Source: Torreya grandis
Lineage: Eukaryota; Streptophyta; Pinopsida; Cupressales; Taxaceae
DNA length: 64,000 nucleotides
Direction: 5' to 3'
Assembly (NCBI GenBank): GCA_037957365.1
Contig: JARHVA010001473.1
Span: 2,968,001-3,032,000 of the forward strand
Below are positions 44,979-58,090 of this stretch, piece by piece. A model generated the notes under the pieces. It saw only the letters and a list, made by a program, of their open reading frames with translations, searched no databases and was not told the origin of the DNA. Position 1 is the first letter of the stretch. The number at the start of each line of letters is the position of its first letter. The translations under genes and the position numbers were made by a program.

Positions 44979-47900
44979 GAGATGATAAATTTGAGAAATG
45001 GATTTTAATTATGCAATTATATTAAAAATACCCAAATTACCAATCTACTTCATGAATTTAGATCCAATAGATCATAATGCACTTAAATAGACATTAAAAC
45101 CAACATTATAAATCTTAAGTTAAATTCTCCATACAAGATTCAATACTAAAAGACTAAAGAATAAAAGGTATGGATAAGGGATTGATTATAAATAGACTCA
45201 AAATTTTAGGATGATATTAGCTTGGTCAAAAGAATTTGATAACATGGATTCATGGATTTATTGGACTTATTGGACTATGGAGATTTATGAGATTTGTGAT
45301 TGATTTTCTCATTGGCATTTTCATGGAGGATGGATTGGTTATTTATAGAGAGGGAAGAGGGAATATTAATTTAAATAATTCAAATTTGGGTGTAGGAATA
45401 TCAATGGTGGAAAATTATTCAAGGAAATAAAAATTCCTTGGATGATTCTAGAGAAGGAATGATCTAGAGGTAGAAATTTATAGAGTCTTTTTGGAAGCCT
45501 AATGACAATTAGAAGATGATTAGTCATGTGATTAGGGGTTATATATAATCTATGGGTGTAGGAGAGGCTAGTCATAGGCTAGGGTAGGTGGGAGGGAATT
45601 TTAAATTACCAAATACTAGATAAATGGGGTTAGTTAGGGGATTATGGGGAATTAGGTGAATTAATTAAGTTATAGGATGTTATAAGGTTATTATGTGATA
45701 TGAATAATGAAGAGGGGGTATTATATCAAATGGATAGAAGGGATTTAAGAAGAAAAATTAGATAAAATAAGGTAAGATATAATATTATTCGATGAAATTA
45801 GAGACAAAAGGTAGCGAATAAATTTAGTTGCATACATTTTACCCCTCTTTGAAAGGGCATCACGAGTGGATAAATTGGAAGGAGTAATGGTATTTCAAAT
45901 AAAAAATACACTTATGGATAAATGCTATTAAATGATGTTAGTAGACACATGATTCCGCCTCGAGGGGACATCTAGGGAATAAGGAGGTAAATGGCCACTC
46001 AAAAGAGTAAATGAGGGGTGAGGTGTGCAAAGAGATAATGGGTTGGGATGCTAGATGGGGGACTAATGATGAAGAATATAAAATTGACATGAGGAGTGAA
46101 ATACAAATTTATGATGCTTTTGTAAAATACATATGCACAAAGAGTGGAGATGACTATGTCATGGTTGTTGACACATCCCAAGGGGGAATCAATCGTAACA
46201 TAATGATGATAAGACAAAATGCCTCAATCTTTCAACATATCCCATGTAAGAACACATATTAGGGAGAAATGTGGACCAAGATGATTGATAGAGAAGGCCA
46301 TGAGATATTTACATATCCTAAGCAAAGACACATGCATTGGAGAGCATTGAGCCAAAATAAGATAGTGAATTGATAAGATTAATGATGAGTGTAGCTCAAA
46401 GCTAAAGTCAAGTGATATGATGAAAGAGATGAGAGATAAGAATTTATATTATAAAGCGACCAAAAGATATAAGGGAAGAGATAGTATGAAATGCATCAAA
46501 TTAATAAGATAATGTGTTGATAGAAAGTATGCCCCTAGCAAGGACACATGAAAGGGAGTAAGAGATGATACAGTTACAATTTTGTTAATGCTCCAATTAA
46601 GGGATGAAATTGTAAACTTTAAATTATGACTTGATCAGTTAGTGATGATGGATGAATAATGGAATAAAATATGGATGTCATGATATATTGGGCCCAATCG
46701 ATAGGTGTGGAAATTTAATGGGAAGATTGGGAAGATGATTAATGATTGATAATATAGCTCAAGGATTTTATTGATGCAAGATGCGAAGATGAGGAAAGAT
46801 AATGTAGATGTGATGAATGTTGGGGAAAAAGAAGAGAGTGGCTGAGCTAACCTTAGACACATTATATGACTCATTTAATTCTTACATATTCTAAAAAGAC
46901 CTCAAGCTAATGTAGTTTAGACTATTTGATGGATGACAAGATAAAATAGAGGAGGGTGACAATGTGTGTTAGACATGTTAGTTGTTAGATAGAGGATGTG
47001 ACTTGACTTAGATGGTAGTCATGGAGATATAGAGCTAGGATAAGTGATTAGATATGAAATGTTAGATGTTATGACATGTGATTAGGTTAAACATGTTAAA
47101 AAATATTCATTAATTTAGAGGATATAGACATGATGAAAAAAGGACTCAAAGGAATTATTGGATACAAGATGAGTGGACTCATATGATTAGCTTGAAGATA
47201 AAGGTCTAGGATAAATGATTGGATATGGGATATTGGACATTATGACATGTGGTTAGGTTAGATGATTGGACCTAATGATCAAATTGATGATGGGATGATG
47301 ATTGATTAGATGATTAGGTAGGTGATATAAGATAGGAGAAATGGTGAGTGTTCCATTATCAATCCATAATTATTGTAATAGGTCTCATCATAGTCTAATC
47401 AATCCAATATAAACATAACACTAGGTAGTATGACCCATGATATAAGCATGAATAAGAGGGAATTATGCCAAAGTGCATGATTATAAAAGGGCAAATGATG
47501 AACTCTATATAGGGAACCAAAAATCATTATTATAGATTTTTTTGGAACCATTATAACATCCTCATTAATGACCCAATAGTCAAAAATATTTATGATAAAA
47601 AATGATACATAAAGATAAGAAAATATAGAGATAAATATAAAAACACACAGATCATAGAAATAACACACAAAAATATATACAGAAGTAAATAGGGTCTTAT
47701 CTATTTTCTAAATGTATAAATATGGGATGAATGATCATGATAATTGATGCCAATGAATGAGGATGGATAGACTTGACTTGATTAAGATTAGGATGAAGTA
47801 GGGTTATGGATAGGATGTGATTGAAAAAATTTCTACTTAAACATAGGGGCTAGTCAACTTGGGGATTGACCATGTTGTGATATTAGATGAGAGATTTAGG

Positions 47901-48320
47901 ACTTATTAGGTGAAAGTGAGACTAGGTTAATGTTAGCTCAATTTAGACTATATTTACCCCAGTTTAGAGTAGGGGATAAAATATAAAGTAGGATGGATGG
48001 CTATGGCCTAGTTATGGAAATGCGATACAAAAGGGCATGAAGATGGATGTAAATGGGGGAATAGGCATAAGACAAGACATCTTGGAATATTTTTGTATTT
48101 TAATAGATTTTATGATTTTTAGGGTTTTTAGAATATTTCAATTTTTAGGGATTTTTAGAGTATGTATGTCTACTATACAAAGGGGGTTAGTAGAAAAGGG
48201 AATACCAATCCTAGAAACTAGGATAAGGATGGATGGAATATTGGATGGGAAGACAAAAGGATGTAGGTGATGATAAAAAAGGGATGAGGACCAAGGAGGA
48301 ATGGAAAAGGGATCACCAAT
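44979..48320 (+). repeat. E repeat, copy 1 (about 3.3 kb)
   Basis: Long direct repeat matching 49021-49117 plus 58091-61436. Shared text runs the full length: 'GAGATGATAAATTTGAGAAA', 'GGTATGGATAAGGGATTGAT', 'GGCTAGGGTAGGTGGGAGGG', 'TTAAATGATGTTAGTAGACA', 'AACATAGGGGCTAGTCAACT' and 'GATTTTTAGGGTTTTT'. It has no recognisable coding domain on either strand; the small open frames here are not conserved in copy 2. Strand is given arbitrarily. Confidence 0.88.
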
Positions 48321-49020
48321 GACCACATCATGAAGGAACCAAATGCCTAGTTGCATGAGTATCCATTGGAGAATATGACAAGATGATTCCAAAAAAATTC
48401 TCAAGACATATTCCACATCCTTACAAAGGTGAAGAATAGAAGAAAATATTGACGTAATAGGATGTAATATATGATGGTAGATGATGGGTATAAATAATGG
48501 TTTGATCGATAATATAGGAAAGGAATATATGGAGGGATATTATGTGAGTGAAATAGATTTTCCCCCAAGTGTTGAGGTAAAATTCAAGAAATATATGTTT
48601 TTACCATGATGCCAAAAATTGGTTTTCATCATAGTACTTTATTAAGGCACCAAGAAACTAATTTTCACCATTGGATGGTTTTTTCTTATTTTTTATTTTT
48701 ATCATCTCAATTTATTGGATAAGGGTTTGAGGTGTAGGATGCAGACATTTTAAGATATTCATCAAACATTTATTTTGGAGATATGTGATACTAGGATCAT
48801 GTTATCAATGTTAGATGTATTGATGTCTTTGTGACCTTCTTTGACTCTTTATTTAGACTTCTCCAGACATCTAGTCTAGGTGTCTTCATAACCCCTATGA
48901 GAGATGATGTTGCCTGGGAAAGTGATGTGTGGAAGGGATGGAATTGGATGGTTTTGATAGTGAAATAAAGGATTGAGATGAGTGATATTATGGTGAATGG
49001 TGTGATTGGCAAGCCAAATA
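48321..49020. other. 0.7-kb spacer between E copies
   Basis: Not matched in the other E copy. Contains 'TAGATTTTCCCCCAAGTG' (a polypurine tract if read on the minus strand). No coding signature. If E1 and E2 are LTRs, this would be a very short internal region. Confidence 0.45.
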
Positions 49021-49117
49021 TGAGATGATAAATTTGAGAAATGGATTTTGACTATATAATTATATCAAAAACACCCAAATTACCAATCTAATTCATGAAT
49101 TTAGATCCAATAAATCA
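49021..49117 (+). repeat. E repeat, copy 2, left part
   Basis: TGAGATGATAAATTTGAG... to ...CCAATAAATCA matches the first 97 bases of copy 1, then is cut by the LTR element. The last five bases (49113-49117, AATCA) are one target-site copy. Confidence 0.9.
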
Positions 49118-50292
49118 TGTAGACACATAAATCTACCCACTAATAACCTCCAATTAGGGTTTTGACCAATTTCCACCAAAGTGCATAATTTGGCATAAAA
49201 ATAATAAAACACATTAAAAGCTTTGAATATGACATATTCAAGTGTTGAGTTTGGTTAGAGCATCATTAAATGGGGTAATGCAATTTATGGGCCAGCTAAC
49301 TTTGATAAGATCATTTTGAGTCAAAATGCCAATTTTGCACTTAGGTGATATGGATTGCTCTTTTGTATCAAATCCATTACAAAAGACACATGCCTTTGTT
49401 ATTTGGTGTTGGTAACATCCTAAATGGGATAACGGATCCAATGCATCTAAAATTGACTTTCAATTCTAATCTAGTCAAATTTTGGACCAATAATAAGGAA
49501 TTCTGATTAATTTGAGTAATTTGTGCACAAAATGCTTAATCACGCTTAAGAGATGATAAAACCAAATTAGATCCGAATTAATAATTCCATGGAAACATAT
49601 TTAATACTTATTTTTGTAAATGAATATTAAATATTTGCATCATCATGTGACCTCATTTCTTGGGAAGACATCCCTAGGCCATAAATGCCACAAATATCAA
49701 GATTCATGCCTCTCATGCCTCATCAATGCCATTCATGCCTCTTAATTGATCTATTATCCAAAATATTGATGAGAATATTTATGGATTTTAATTACATAAT
49801 TGGATTAATCATTATCCACACATCTCAATCTTGAGATGAATAGTTTAGGTTGATTCTAGCCATTTACAAAAATCTATAAATAAAGAGGCCATGAACATCA
49901 TTTCTAAGATTTTTTGGTGTAAAGTTATAATGAAAAAATGATTCCAAAATCCATTTAAATTAGTGTTACCATGCTAAATTGATTCCAAGCCAAGTGAAAG
50001 CCATAAGGTGCCAAGGAGAAGAAGAGATAGCCAAGCCTCCTTTGATGAAGACTTAATGAGTACAAGCTGAGAAAACCACTACAACAAGAATTTTAGAGCA
50101 TCCAAGGAAGGTAAAATAAGGTTTTTTTTTGTATTTTAGTTGTGTGTTTTATTCATTTATGTTAACTAATCTCTCCCTAGTGCCTAGGCCTAGAGATGTT
50201 ATGTTAGCTAGTGTGTTTCTTTCTTTTTGTTTTTTTTTTGAAACTAACACAATACTAACCATCCTCTCTTGAGTCAAAATTCCTAGCTCACA
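49118..50292 (+). repeat. 5' LTR of LARD-like element (copy C)
   Basis: TGTAGACACATAAATC...TCCTAGCTCACA, 1175 bases, with intact TG and CA. A TATA-like 'CTATAAATAAAGAGGC' lies near 49,873. Partner of 56905-58085 and homologous to 5664-6868. Confidence 0.93.
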
Positions 50293-50295
50293 TAA

Positions 50296-50315
50296 TGGCA
50301 CACCTAGTGGGACCC
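50296..50315 (+). promoter_or_regulatory. primer binding site (tRNA-Lys-like, decayed)
   Basis: TGGCACACCTAGTGGGACCC three bases after the LTR. Plant Tat elements commonly have TGGCGCCCACCGTGGGGC here, complementary to a tRNA-Lys 3' end; 12 of 18 positions agree. Confidence 0.6.
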
Positions 50316-52590
50316 AACACATCCCACACATGAATAAGATCATTTTACAACTTTAAAATCTTTGTTTGGACCATTAAAAATTTTACAATTTGATTTTCTA
50401 ATTTTTTTTTGCCATTTTTTCTTTATCATAGGTTTATGTAGTAGCCATCACTAGTTGAGTAATCCACCGATGGTCATTTTAAACTGTCATTGATTAAGTT
50501 AGTAAAATTGATATCAGTCTATAGTTAGTAAAACCATCACTGATTAGTAAAATCATCATTGATCTGCATAAATATCATTGTCACCAGTTAGTATAATCAT
50601 TGATGACCACTTTGTTTTTTTACACAAACTTGAGATCTCATTTTTTTAAGTTGGTTGTTTCATCTTTAAAAGTTCTTCTAAGCTAAACATCTTGATAACA
50701 TTTTTTTGTAGGTTTTACTTGAAAAATCATCAAAGCATGCTTAAATAGATCCTTTTAAGCTTCTTTTAGGGTGTTTTAAAATGAATCAATCTTTTTATTT
50801 TGGTGCTTGAAGGAAAATCATTTAGGGTGTTATTGCTTAAATCTTGTAGTTAGCTTTCAAAGTTAAAAATTAAGATCAAGGGTCAAATGAACACCACCAC
50901 ATATTTTGTTTGGGCTTAAAATTGAACACACTTGTCAATTTTTGTTTTCAATAGTTGTTTAATTAATACTTATTTGGAAAAAAGAAGGTTTGTGCATGTA
51001 TGCTCTTCTATTTGTCCACTTTAGGGAACCCTTGGAATAAAAAGCACCATCTTTATTAAAAAATTGCTCAGTCCAATGCTTAGAAAGAACATCATATAAC
51101 TTACTCCCCAAAAACTCATCAAAGTTTGGGTGACCTTGACAATGACCCTAAAGTCTTTCTATTTTATGCTTTCTTTATTTCATGTAAACTTGGCTTGTGA
51201 GGGGAATATCATTACCTTCCATGAGTTTTTTAGGGAATCTTTGACCCAAGGTCCCATCGCCTAGTATTGACTTCACTTACTCCTGAGTTTCACATGAGAT
51301 GTATTTGCATTTGGACATTGCACTATACTGAGTAAACAACATGATATAGTGATTGTAAAAAGGATTAGACCTTTTTACAACTAGCCAATGCCATAGTCAC
51401 CCAATTTCATGCTTTTATTTTGCATCATTTGATGTGAAATTCATTGTGCAATTGATTCCCCTAGAAACTTCAAAATCTTGCTAGTTTAGTCAACCCCACA
51501 TTTCCATACCCTTGTTAGGATTTGGATGATTATACTTAGTGTGTTTTAGTCATTTTTGCTTGGTATGTTTTGAGACTAAAACTTGTTTGGTTGTTCATAA
51601 GCCATGTCAAAATAATATATTTGAGTTGAGGAGGGTAGTTTTATGCTTCACAAATCATGTCAAAAAAATTTGAGCCTTTTGAGTCGTTGAAACATAACAT
51701 AGATCACATTATTCAAGCATGCTTACACCGTTAGGCTACTCAATTTATTTCAAGACTTGTTTACCATTGCACCAAAAAACATTTGTTTCAAACCATGTCA
51801 TGTAGACCATTTTAACCTTTGTCTTGTGTTGTCATGTTGTCAAATCTTGTCTAGATTATTTGGTCAAGTCATAGTTTTCAAAGTTGAGTTTTTAATTAAA
51901 CTTGTTAAATTTGGATCCAAATATTGATTGATTTATGTTTAGGCCTTAATTCATGGGGATGATACACAAATCTTTCTCTTTTGGGTTGCATAACTTTGAT
52001 TAATCAATTATCCAAATTAAAAACTATTAATGGTTTGTTTATTTAGTACCTATCCTTATCATTGTTTGTGCCTTTATTTGGGAAAACATGGTCTTTCTTC
52101 AAAGAGCCTTTCGTCTTATGATTTATGCCAACTAATCATGTTTATGTTTGATTCTATGTGCCGGGTCTATGTCAAAGTTATTCCAAACTTGTTAGATTAA
52201 ATTCACATCAATACTTTGTTTTAAGTCTAGCTTTTGATACGTTTGGGCCATTATCCTATCATATGCCTATTTGTTTGAGCCTAGCTTTTGACTCCATGTT
52301 TGGACAAAATACCTAGTAACTCAACTTTTTCCTTTCCTAGTTTAGACCTTGTTTGGGACACTTTGACCTAGACCTTTGACATGCCAATTTTTATTCAAGT
52401 GCTTAACCTTTTGTGTGTATGTAATTTAACATTAAACATTTGATGTTAGACTATTTTATGCTAAGTCTTAGCACAAATATTTTTGGAGATACAACTCCAC
52501 TTTCAAACAATATTAGAGATATATATCTACCCCCTTTGACCAAGTTAGACCAAGTTTGAACCATTTGTCCTTTGGATAGTTTTTCAAAGT
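50316..52590 (+). other. leader of LARD-like element
   Basis: About 2.3 kb without a credible frame. At 50,470-50,610 a degenerate 22-40 base repeat occurs ('AGTTAGTAAAACCATCACTG', 'ATTAGTAAAATCATCATTGA'). Confidence 0.55.
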
Positions 52591-54830
52591 TTGTATAATT
52601 CTAAGCCTTTTTGTTTTAGAGATTTCATCATTTATATAGATATGTCTAGCTACACTTATGGTGGATTCATGTACAATCTAAATTATGGTAGAATGGCTAC
52701 AAAAAATCCCATTAGGAACCCTTATAGAGAAATATTTTCTAAGGATTTTTATTATTCTACGTATAATACTCCATATGGGGAACATAGTCAAATACAAAAA
52801 ATCCAAATCAAGACCTTGATTGGCATGAAGAGGCTTGTGAGGAAGACTTTGAAGACCCAAAAATAGATAATGGTTTTTGGGATATGGATCCATACCCTCT
52901 TTGCAATAATCAGTACATGGAACACAGCCAAGAACCAAGTTATGAGCCAACTCACAATAGGGATGATATGGTTTATGAGGAAGACTTGGATGCTTTAGCT
53001 TATGTGAGTAATTAGGCTCCACCACATCATACCATTTCAATTTTATGACCACAATGTCACACCATTCCCATACCAAGACCTCATCCTTTGGTTTGTGTGA
53101 GCAATCAAGTTCTATAGTGCCAAACCATTTCTATACCAAGTCTTCATCCTTTGGCTTGTGTGAGTAATCAAGATCTACAATGCCCCTTCATCATTAAAGG
53201 ACCTAGTCCTTTGGCTTATGTGAATAAACATGCTCCATACCACCCTATCATTACAATTTTAGGAATTCATCCTTTGGCTCATGTGAGTAATCATGCTCCC
53301 CAAGGCCCTACCATTATCCAACCACAAGTCATTCCTTATCTAGAACCAATCCCATCCAAACCTCAATCAATCCAATCCTTTGAAGACCAAGTTGTGTTTA
53401 AAACTGATGTTTTTTAGCTCATTGGAAATGAAGTCCAAGAGAACCAACCAATCCAAGATGTTTCTATTGAATCAACCATTTGTGATAATTCAACCTATGA
53501 TGAATCACCTATTGATCCTATACTAGTTATCGAGGAGTCTCACACTGACAAGCCAGTCTTTGCTGAATCACTTCTTAATGATTATAAGTAACTTTAGGAA
53601 AATCATTACCTTGATCATATGACTATTTTTCAAGAGCCTCCTATTGAGAAGCTAGTCTCTAAGGAGTTGTCTCTTGACCTTTTTACCATCCTAGAGGAAT
53701 CCCACTTTGACAAACTAGTATTTAAGGAACCCACCATGCCATCATAGGTTGTTACTTGTCCAAAACCAAATATTCAACAAGACATCATTAAAATAGAGTA
53801 CCCATTAGATAAAGAATTAGAGTTAAAGTTAGGTTTTATTTTTAAACTGACATTGGATTTACCATACAAATATAAATCAACATCAGTCTCAACATCAGAT
53901 TTAGAGTCCCTTGAGTTGGAATTAGATTTAGAAGAAGAATATGTTCATGGCTATTAAAACATTGGTTATGCATGCCTTATAGATCAATTTGAATAAATTT
54001 TTGATCTTTCTATAGTTTTTGAGGATGATTACTTCATATTTGACACAAGTTATTCTATGAGGATTATGTAGCCTCTCCCCATTCCATTACCATTCCACAA
54101 GCCATTACCATCAACCAAAATAGCCATATCATTTACATTCCATCTCCCACAAGTGTCAATTGGCATTGATAGAATCATACTTTATTGAACTAAATCCATG
54201 GTGACATAGTAGTTGAAGAAGAGCAAGGAGGCCAAGACCACATTTATATAGCAAAAGAACACTCTCGTAGTGAAACCTTTTTAGAGGCACAAGGGGATAA
54301 TCAAAGTCAGAACTCAACATCTTCTAGTGAATTTTTTTTAGAAGCACTAGAAGATAATCAAATTCAAAAGTCAACATTCCTTATTAAAACCTTCTTGAAG
54401 GTTCTACGGGACAATCAAGATAAATTCATTGGTGAAAACCTCTTTGAGGCACCAATAGCTGAGCATAAAAGTTCTTCACTATTTGATGAAGACAAAATCA
54501 AGGATCAAATCAAAATATATTCCTATCTACAACCTAATCAGATGGTAGCTATTCTCAGGTCCAAACAATAGAAAAATTTGATGGTCCTATTGAGAGAACA
54601 AGTCTTCAGTCCCACCACAACCAAAGTTATGTTTAATCCAACATCGATAACATTACATGTGACTGAACATCCTGATATTCATTTATTTCCCCACCATTCC
54701 ACATTCCATTATCATCTACATTCCATTTCATAATCAAACCTACCATCCATTATTTGTCCTTGTTTACCATCCATGGTCACACTTTCCTTTGTAGAGGCTA
54801 CAAAGATACCTTATCTTGATGTTTGAAAGA
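52591..54830 (+). pseudogene. unidentified reading region of LARD-like element
   Basis: I do not recognise a domain. The first frame (52591-52866, 'SSYTYGGFMYNLNYGR') shifts near 52,800 into a longer acidic, proline-rich text: 'NQDLDWHEEACEEDFEDPK', five repeats of about 20 residues like 'HPLAYVSNQAP' (52,992-53,330), then 'EESHTDKPVFAE', 'EPPIEKLVSKELSLD' and 'LESLELELDLEEEY', with about a dozen stops. The conserved frame over more than 1 kb suggests it once coded, perhaps a gag-like or extra ORF1 protein of Tat elements. No zinc knuckle or capsid motif is visible. It occupies the place where pol would be. Confidence 0.6.
52992..53330 (+). repeat. 60-63-bp coding tandem repeat
   Basis: CCTTTGGCTTATGTGAGTAA-type starts at 52992, 53085, 53148, 53208 and 53271. 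Spacings of 93, 63, 60 and 63 are all multiples of three, so the repeat kept a reading frame. Confidence 0.85.
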
Positions 54831-54959
54831 ATCATAATCAACGACTAATGAAGATCACAACAACATTCTCAGAATCACATTTTTAAGGTATTTCTTGATG
54901 GAGTAGTTATTTAGATGAGGTGTGGGATATAAATTAACATGATTGAGTATTTTTTTATA

Positions 54960-56888
54960 TAATTTATTGATTAGGACCTGTATCTCCATTTCAATAGGAA
55001 AAATAGTATCATATGTCATTTACCACACCTAGGCCAAAAATAGTACCATACCATTTCACATTCCTATGCCATTGCCGTCATTACATATCCATTTTCCATT
55101 GTTACATATTCCTACTATTCGCTCTATCACTTGGGGTCAAACCCTCTTACCATTTTATACATCCTATTATTCCATTCCTATCTAGACCAAAGCCTATTTT
55201 TAGTCATCCTACCCAGTCCTATTTTAATATTGGTTCCTTTGGTTCTTCCCACACTTTTTGTGAGAGGATTCTAATCAAGTTTCAATAATAAATCAAGTGC
55301 ATGTTTAAATTATAGTCTATGAAATTAGTTTGATATTTGATCTGGTAAGATATCTTTCATTTTCCATCCTATATCAAGCTTATTTATGTGAGCCTGATTA
55401 TAACTGCCTATAGGCAAATCAATATTTTACTAGTCTTGCTACTAATTATAACAACCTATGGAAAAAATAGTATCATTAACCTATGTCATTGTATCCTAGT
55501 TATAATCACCTATGGGAAAACTAGGGGAAACACTTGTTTATCATTCATTGTCGCATCACCTTGCCATTACTATTTTTATTTGACTAGCCATTTGTTGAAT
55601 TTGAGAACTTGTTGGGACCTAGCTGGTTTTTCCTTGACTTTTTTATGGATGAAATTAATATGACTTGAGGTCATTTTAGGATTATATGGGTCATTCTCAA
55701 TTCATGTTGAGGTCACCTTATTCCCCCTTTCTATACGCTCTCATCATTTTATGAGCAACCTAAGCCAAACATTCTCACCATTTTGCAAACAGGTATCTTG
55801 TCATTCTATAATGAGTTAAGATACCTAACAAAGCCAAAAAAATTCATAATATTTCAAAATACAAAAATATTTGTCCTATCTAAGCCTAGTTAATTATCCT
55901 CAATCTGCCATACTGGGGCATTATCATTATTAGGATGCTTTCTTTTGGTTTTTTTAGGCTTTCTATTTGTTTATTTATTTTAAGTTGTTTGTTTATTTAT
56001 TTGCTTGCCTATTTGTTTGTTTCCATCACTATTGCCTTGACTCAGTCTATATGCATTCATGGGTGATTCTTCATGCACATTATTCTTAAGTCTATCCATA
56101 TTCATACATTAACATTTTTATCATGGTTTTTATCATTAGTGCATTATTTTCAAGTGTTTATTGGATTGAGAGTCAATCCTTATACATATTTTGGGATAGT
56201 CATCATGGTGTTCTATCATGAAGCCTACCATCACATGCTATAGTAAAAATCATCTTTAATAAGGTCTATAATAAATGGAGTCATAAAAGTTTCTCTTTGG
56301 CACCTTGGCAAATCCTCCCATCCCTCCCTTGATCAAATCAACCCATTAGCTAGTCTAGTTGTATCATTACTAATTAGGATGAGCATCTCCTTATTGGTAG
56401 GTACAATTGAATAATTCACACTAATCAATCTTATTCTTATATTCATCTATTTCATCACTTTACACCAACTCATCTCTAATCTATATTTTAGGTTGTATCC
56501 TTGAGTTATGATTGTTAATCATCCCTAATTAGGGCACAATCATCTTTAGCCAATCTAGGTCGTCTTAATGATTATAACCGCATATGGGAAAATAATTATT
56601 TTGACTTTTATTATTGATTATAACCACCTTTGGGAAAATCAACATCCTTTTCAATCAATGCATGAAAGCATTTATAATTTAGACTAATCTCAACCATAGG
56701 TTAATTCTACCTTTCTTCTTGTTTCTTTTTGAGGGACCGTCCATCAACAAATGTGATGACCAGTCCCTCAAGGGGGCATCATCCTAGGCTTTCCAAAGCC
56801 ATTTGGAGCTTTTTATTTAACAATCATCTTCTTTTTGGCATACATGCCATTTCTCATTATTTGAAAAGACATTGTTTTGCCTATCTTC
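54960..56888 (+). other. 3' region shared with Tat element
   Basis: Matches 3370-5647 in order: 'TATAACCACC'-type motifs at about 55,397, 55,443, 55,500, 56,570 and 56,618; two units of the 36-bp minisatellite at 55,736-55,790; 'CATGGTTTTTATCATTAGTG'; 'GTTCTATCATGAAGCCTACC'; and the 'GAGGGACCGT' ... 'AAGGGGGCATCATC' block at 56,731-56,783. No coding. Confidence 0.82.
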
Positions 56889-56904
56889 CCAAATAGGGGC
56901 AAAC
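56889..56904 (+). promoter_or_regulatory. polypurine tract of LARD-like element
   Basis: 'CCAAATAGGGGCAAAC' ends at the 3' LTR; nearly identical to 5648-5663. Confidence 0.65.
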
Positions 56905-58085
56905 TATAGACACCTAAATCTGGCCATCGATAATCTTGAATTAGGATTTTGACCAATTTCTACCAAAGTGCATAATTTGGATTTAAAACACTAAAACACA
57001 TTAAATAATTTAAATCTGAAATATTCAAGTGCTGATTTTGGCTAGAGTATCATTAAATGGGGAAATACAATTTATGGTCTAGCTAAGTTTGATTAGGTCA
57101 TTTTGAGTCAAAATGCCAATTTTGCACCTAGGTGCTCTAGATTGCTCTTTTATATCAAATATATTGCATGAGAAATGTTCCTTTTTTATTTGGTTTTGGT
57201 AATATCCTAAATGGGATAATGGATCTAATGCATTTGACATTGACTTCCAATTTTGATCTAGTTAAATTTTGGACCAATAACAAAGCATTTTGATCAATTT
57301 GAGTAATTTGTACACAAAGTGCTTAATCATGCTTAAGAGATAATAAAACCAAATTAGATCCTTATTAATAATTTCATGGAACAAAGTTGAATACTTATTT
57401 TTGGAAATGAATATTTAATATCTACATTATCAGATGACCTCATTTCTTGGAAAGACATCCCTAGGCCATAAATGCCACAAATATCAGGATTGACGTCTTC
57501 CATGCCTCATCAATGCCCTCCATAACTCTTAATTGATCCTTTATCCCAAATATTGATGACCCTATTTATGTATTTTAATTACATAATTAGATTAATCTTT
57601 AGCCACACATCTCAATCTTGAGATGGATGGTTTAGGTTGATTTTAGCCATTTACAAAAAAAAACTATAAATAGAGAGGTCATGGACATCATTTCTAAGCT
57701 TTTTGGGTACAAAGTTATAATGCAAAAATGATTAAAAAAACCATTTCAGTTACTGTTACCATTCTAAATTGATTTAAATCCAAGCCAAGCCAAAGCCACA
57801 AGGTGCCAAGGAGAAGAGGAGATAGCGAAACCTCCTTTGATGAGGACTTCATGAGCACAAGCCAAGTAAGCCACTACAACAAGCATTTTGGAGCATCCAA
57901 AGAAGGTAAAATAAGGTTTATTTTTAATTTTAGTTGTGTGTTTTATTCATGTTTTTTAACTAAGCTCTCCCTGGTGTCTAGGCCTAGAGATGTTATGCTA
58001 GTTAGTGTGCTACTTTTATTTTATTTTCATTTTGAAACTAACACAATACTAACCATCCTCTCTTGAGTCAAATTCCTAGCTCACA
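56905..58085 (+). repeat. 3' LTR of LARD-like element (copy D)
   Basis: TATAGACACCTAAATC...CCTAGCTCACA, 1181 bases, then GATCA. TATA-like 'CTATAAATAGAGAGG' near 57,664. Partner of 49118-50292. Confidence 0.93.
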
Positions 58086-58090
58086 GATCA

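Larger units (their letters stand above)
49118..58085 (+). mobile_element. Pol-less LTR element (LARD-like), Tat family
   Basis: An 8.97 kb element inserted into the second E repeat. LTRs 49118-50292 and 56905-58085; target duplication AATCA/GATCA (49113-49117, 58086-58090). The uninterrupted E copy 1 has ...AGATCATAATG at this point and so serves as the empty site. The 3' region and LTRs match the Tat element at 1-6868, but the centre has no protease, RT, RNase H or integrase, only one decayed open reading region with internal repeats. It fits a large retrotransposon derivative that depended on a Tat partner. Confidence 0.92.

Noticed and set aside
46011..46262. 83-codon plus frame in E copy 1
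   Set aside because: Matching part of E copy 2 (about 59,030-59,290) has stops and frame changes; no domain.
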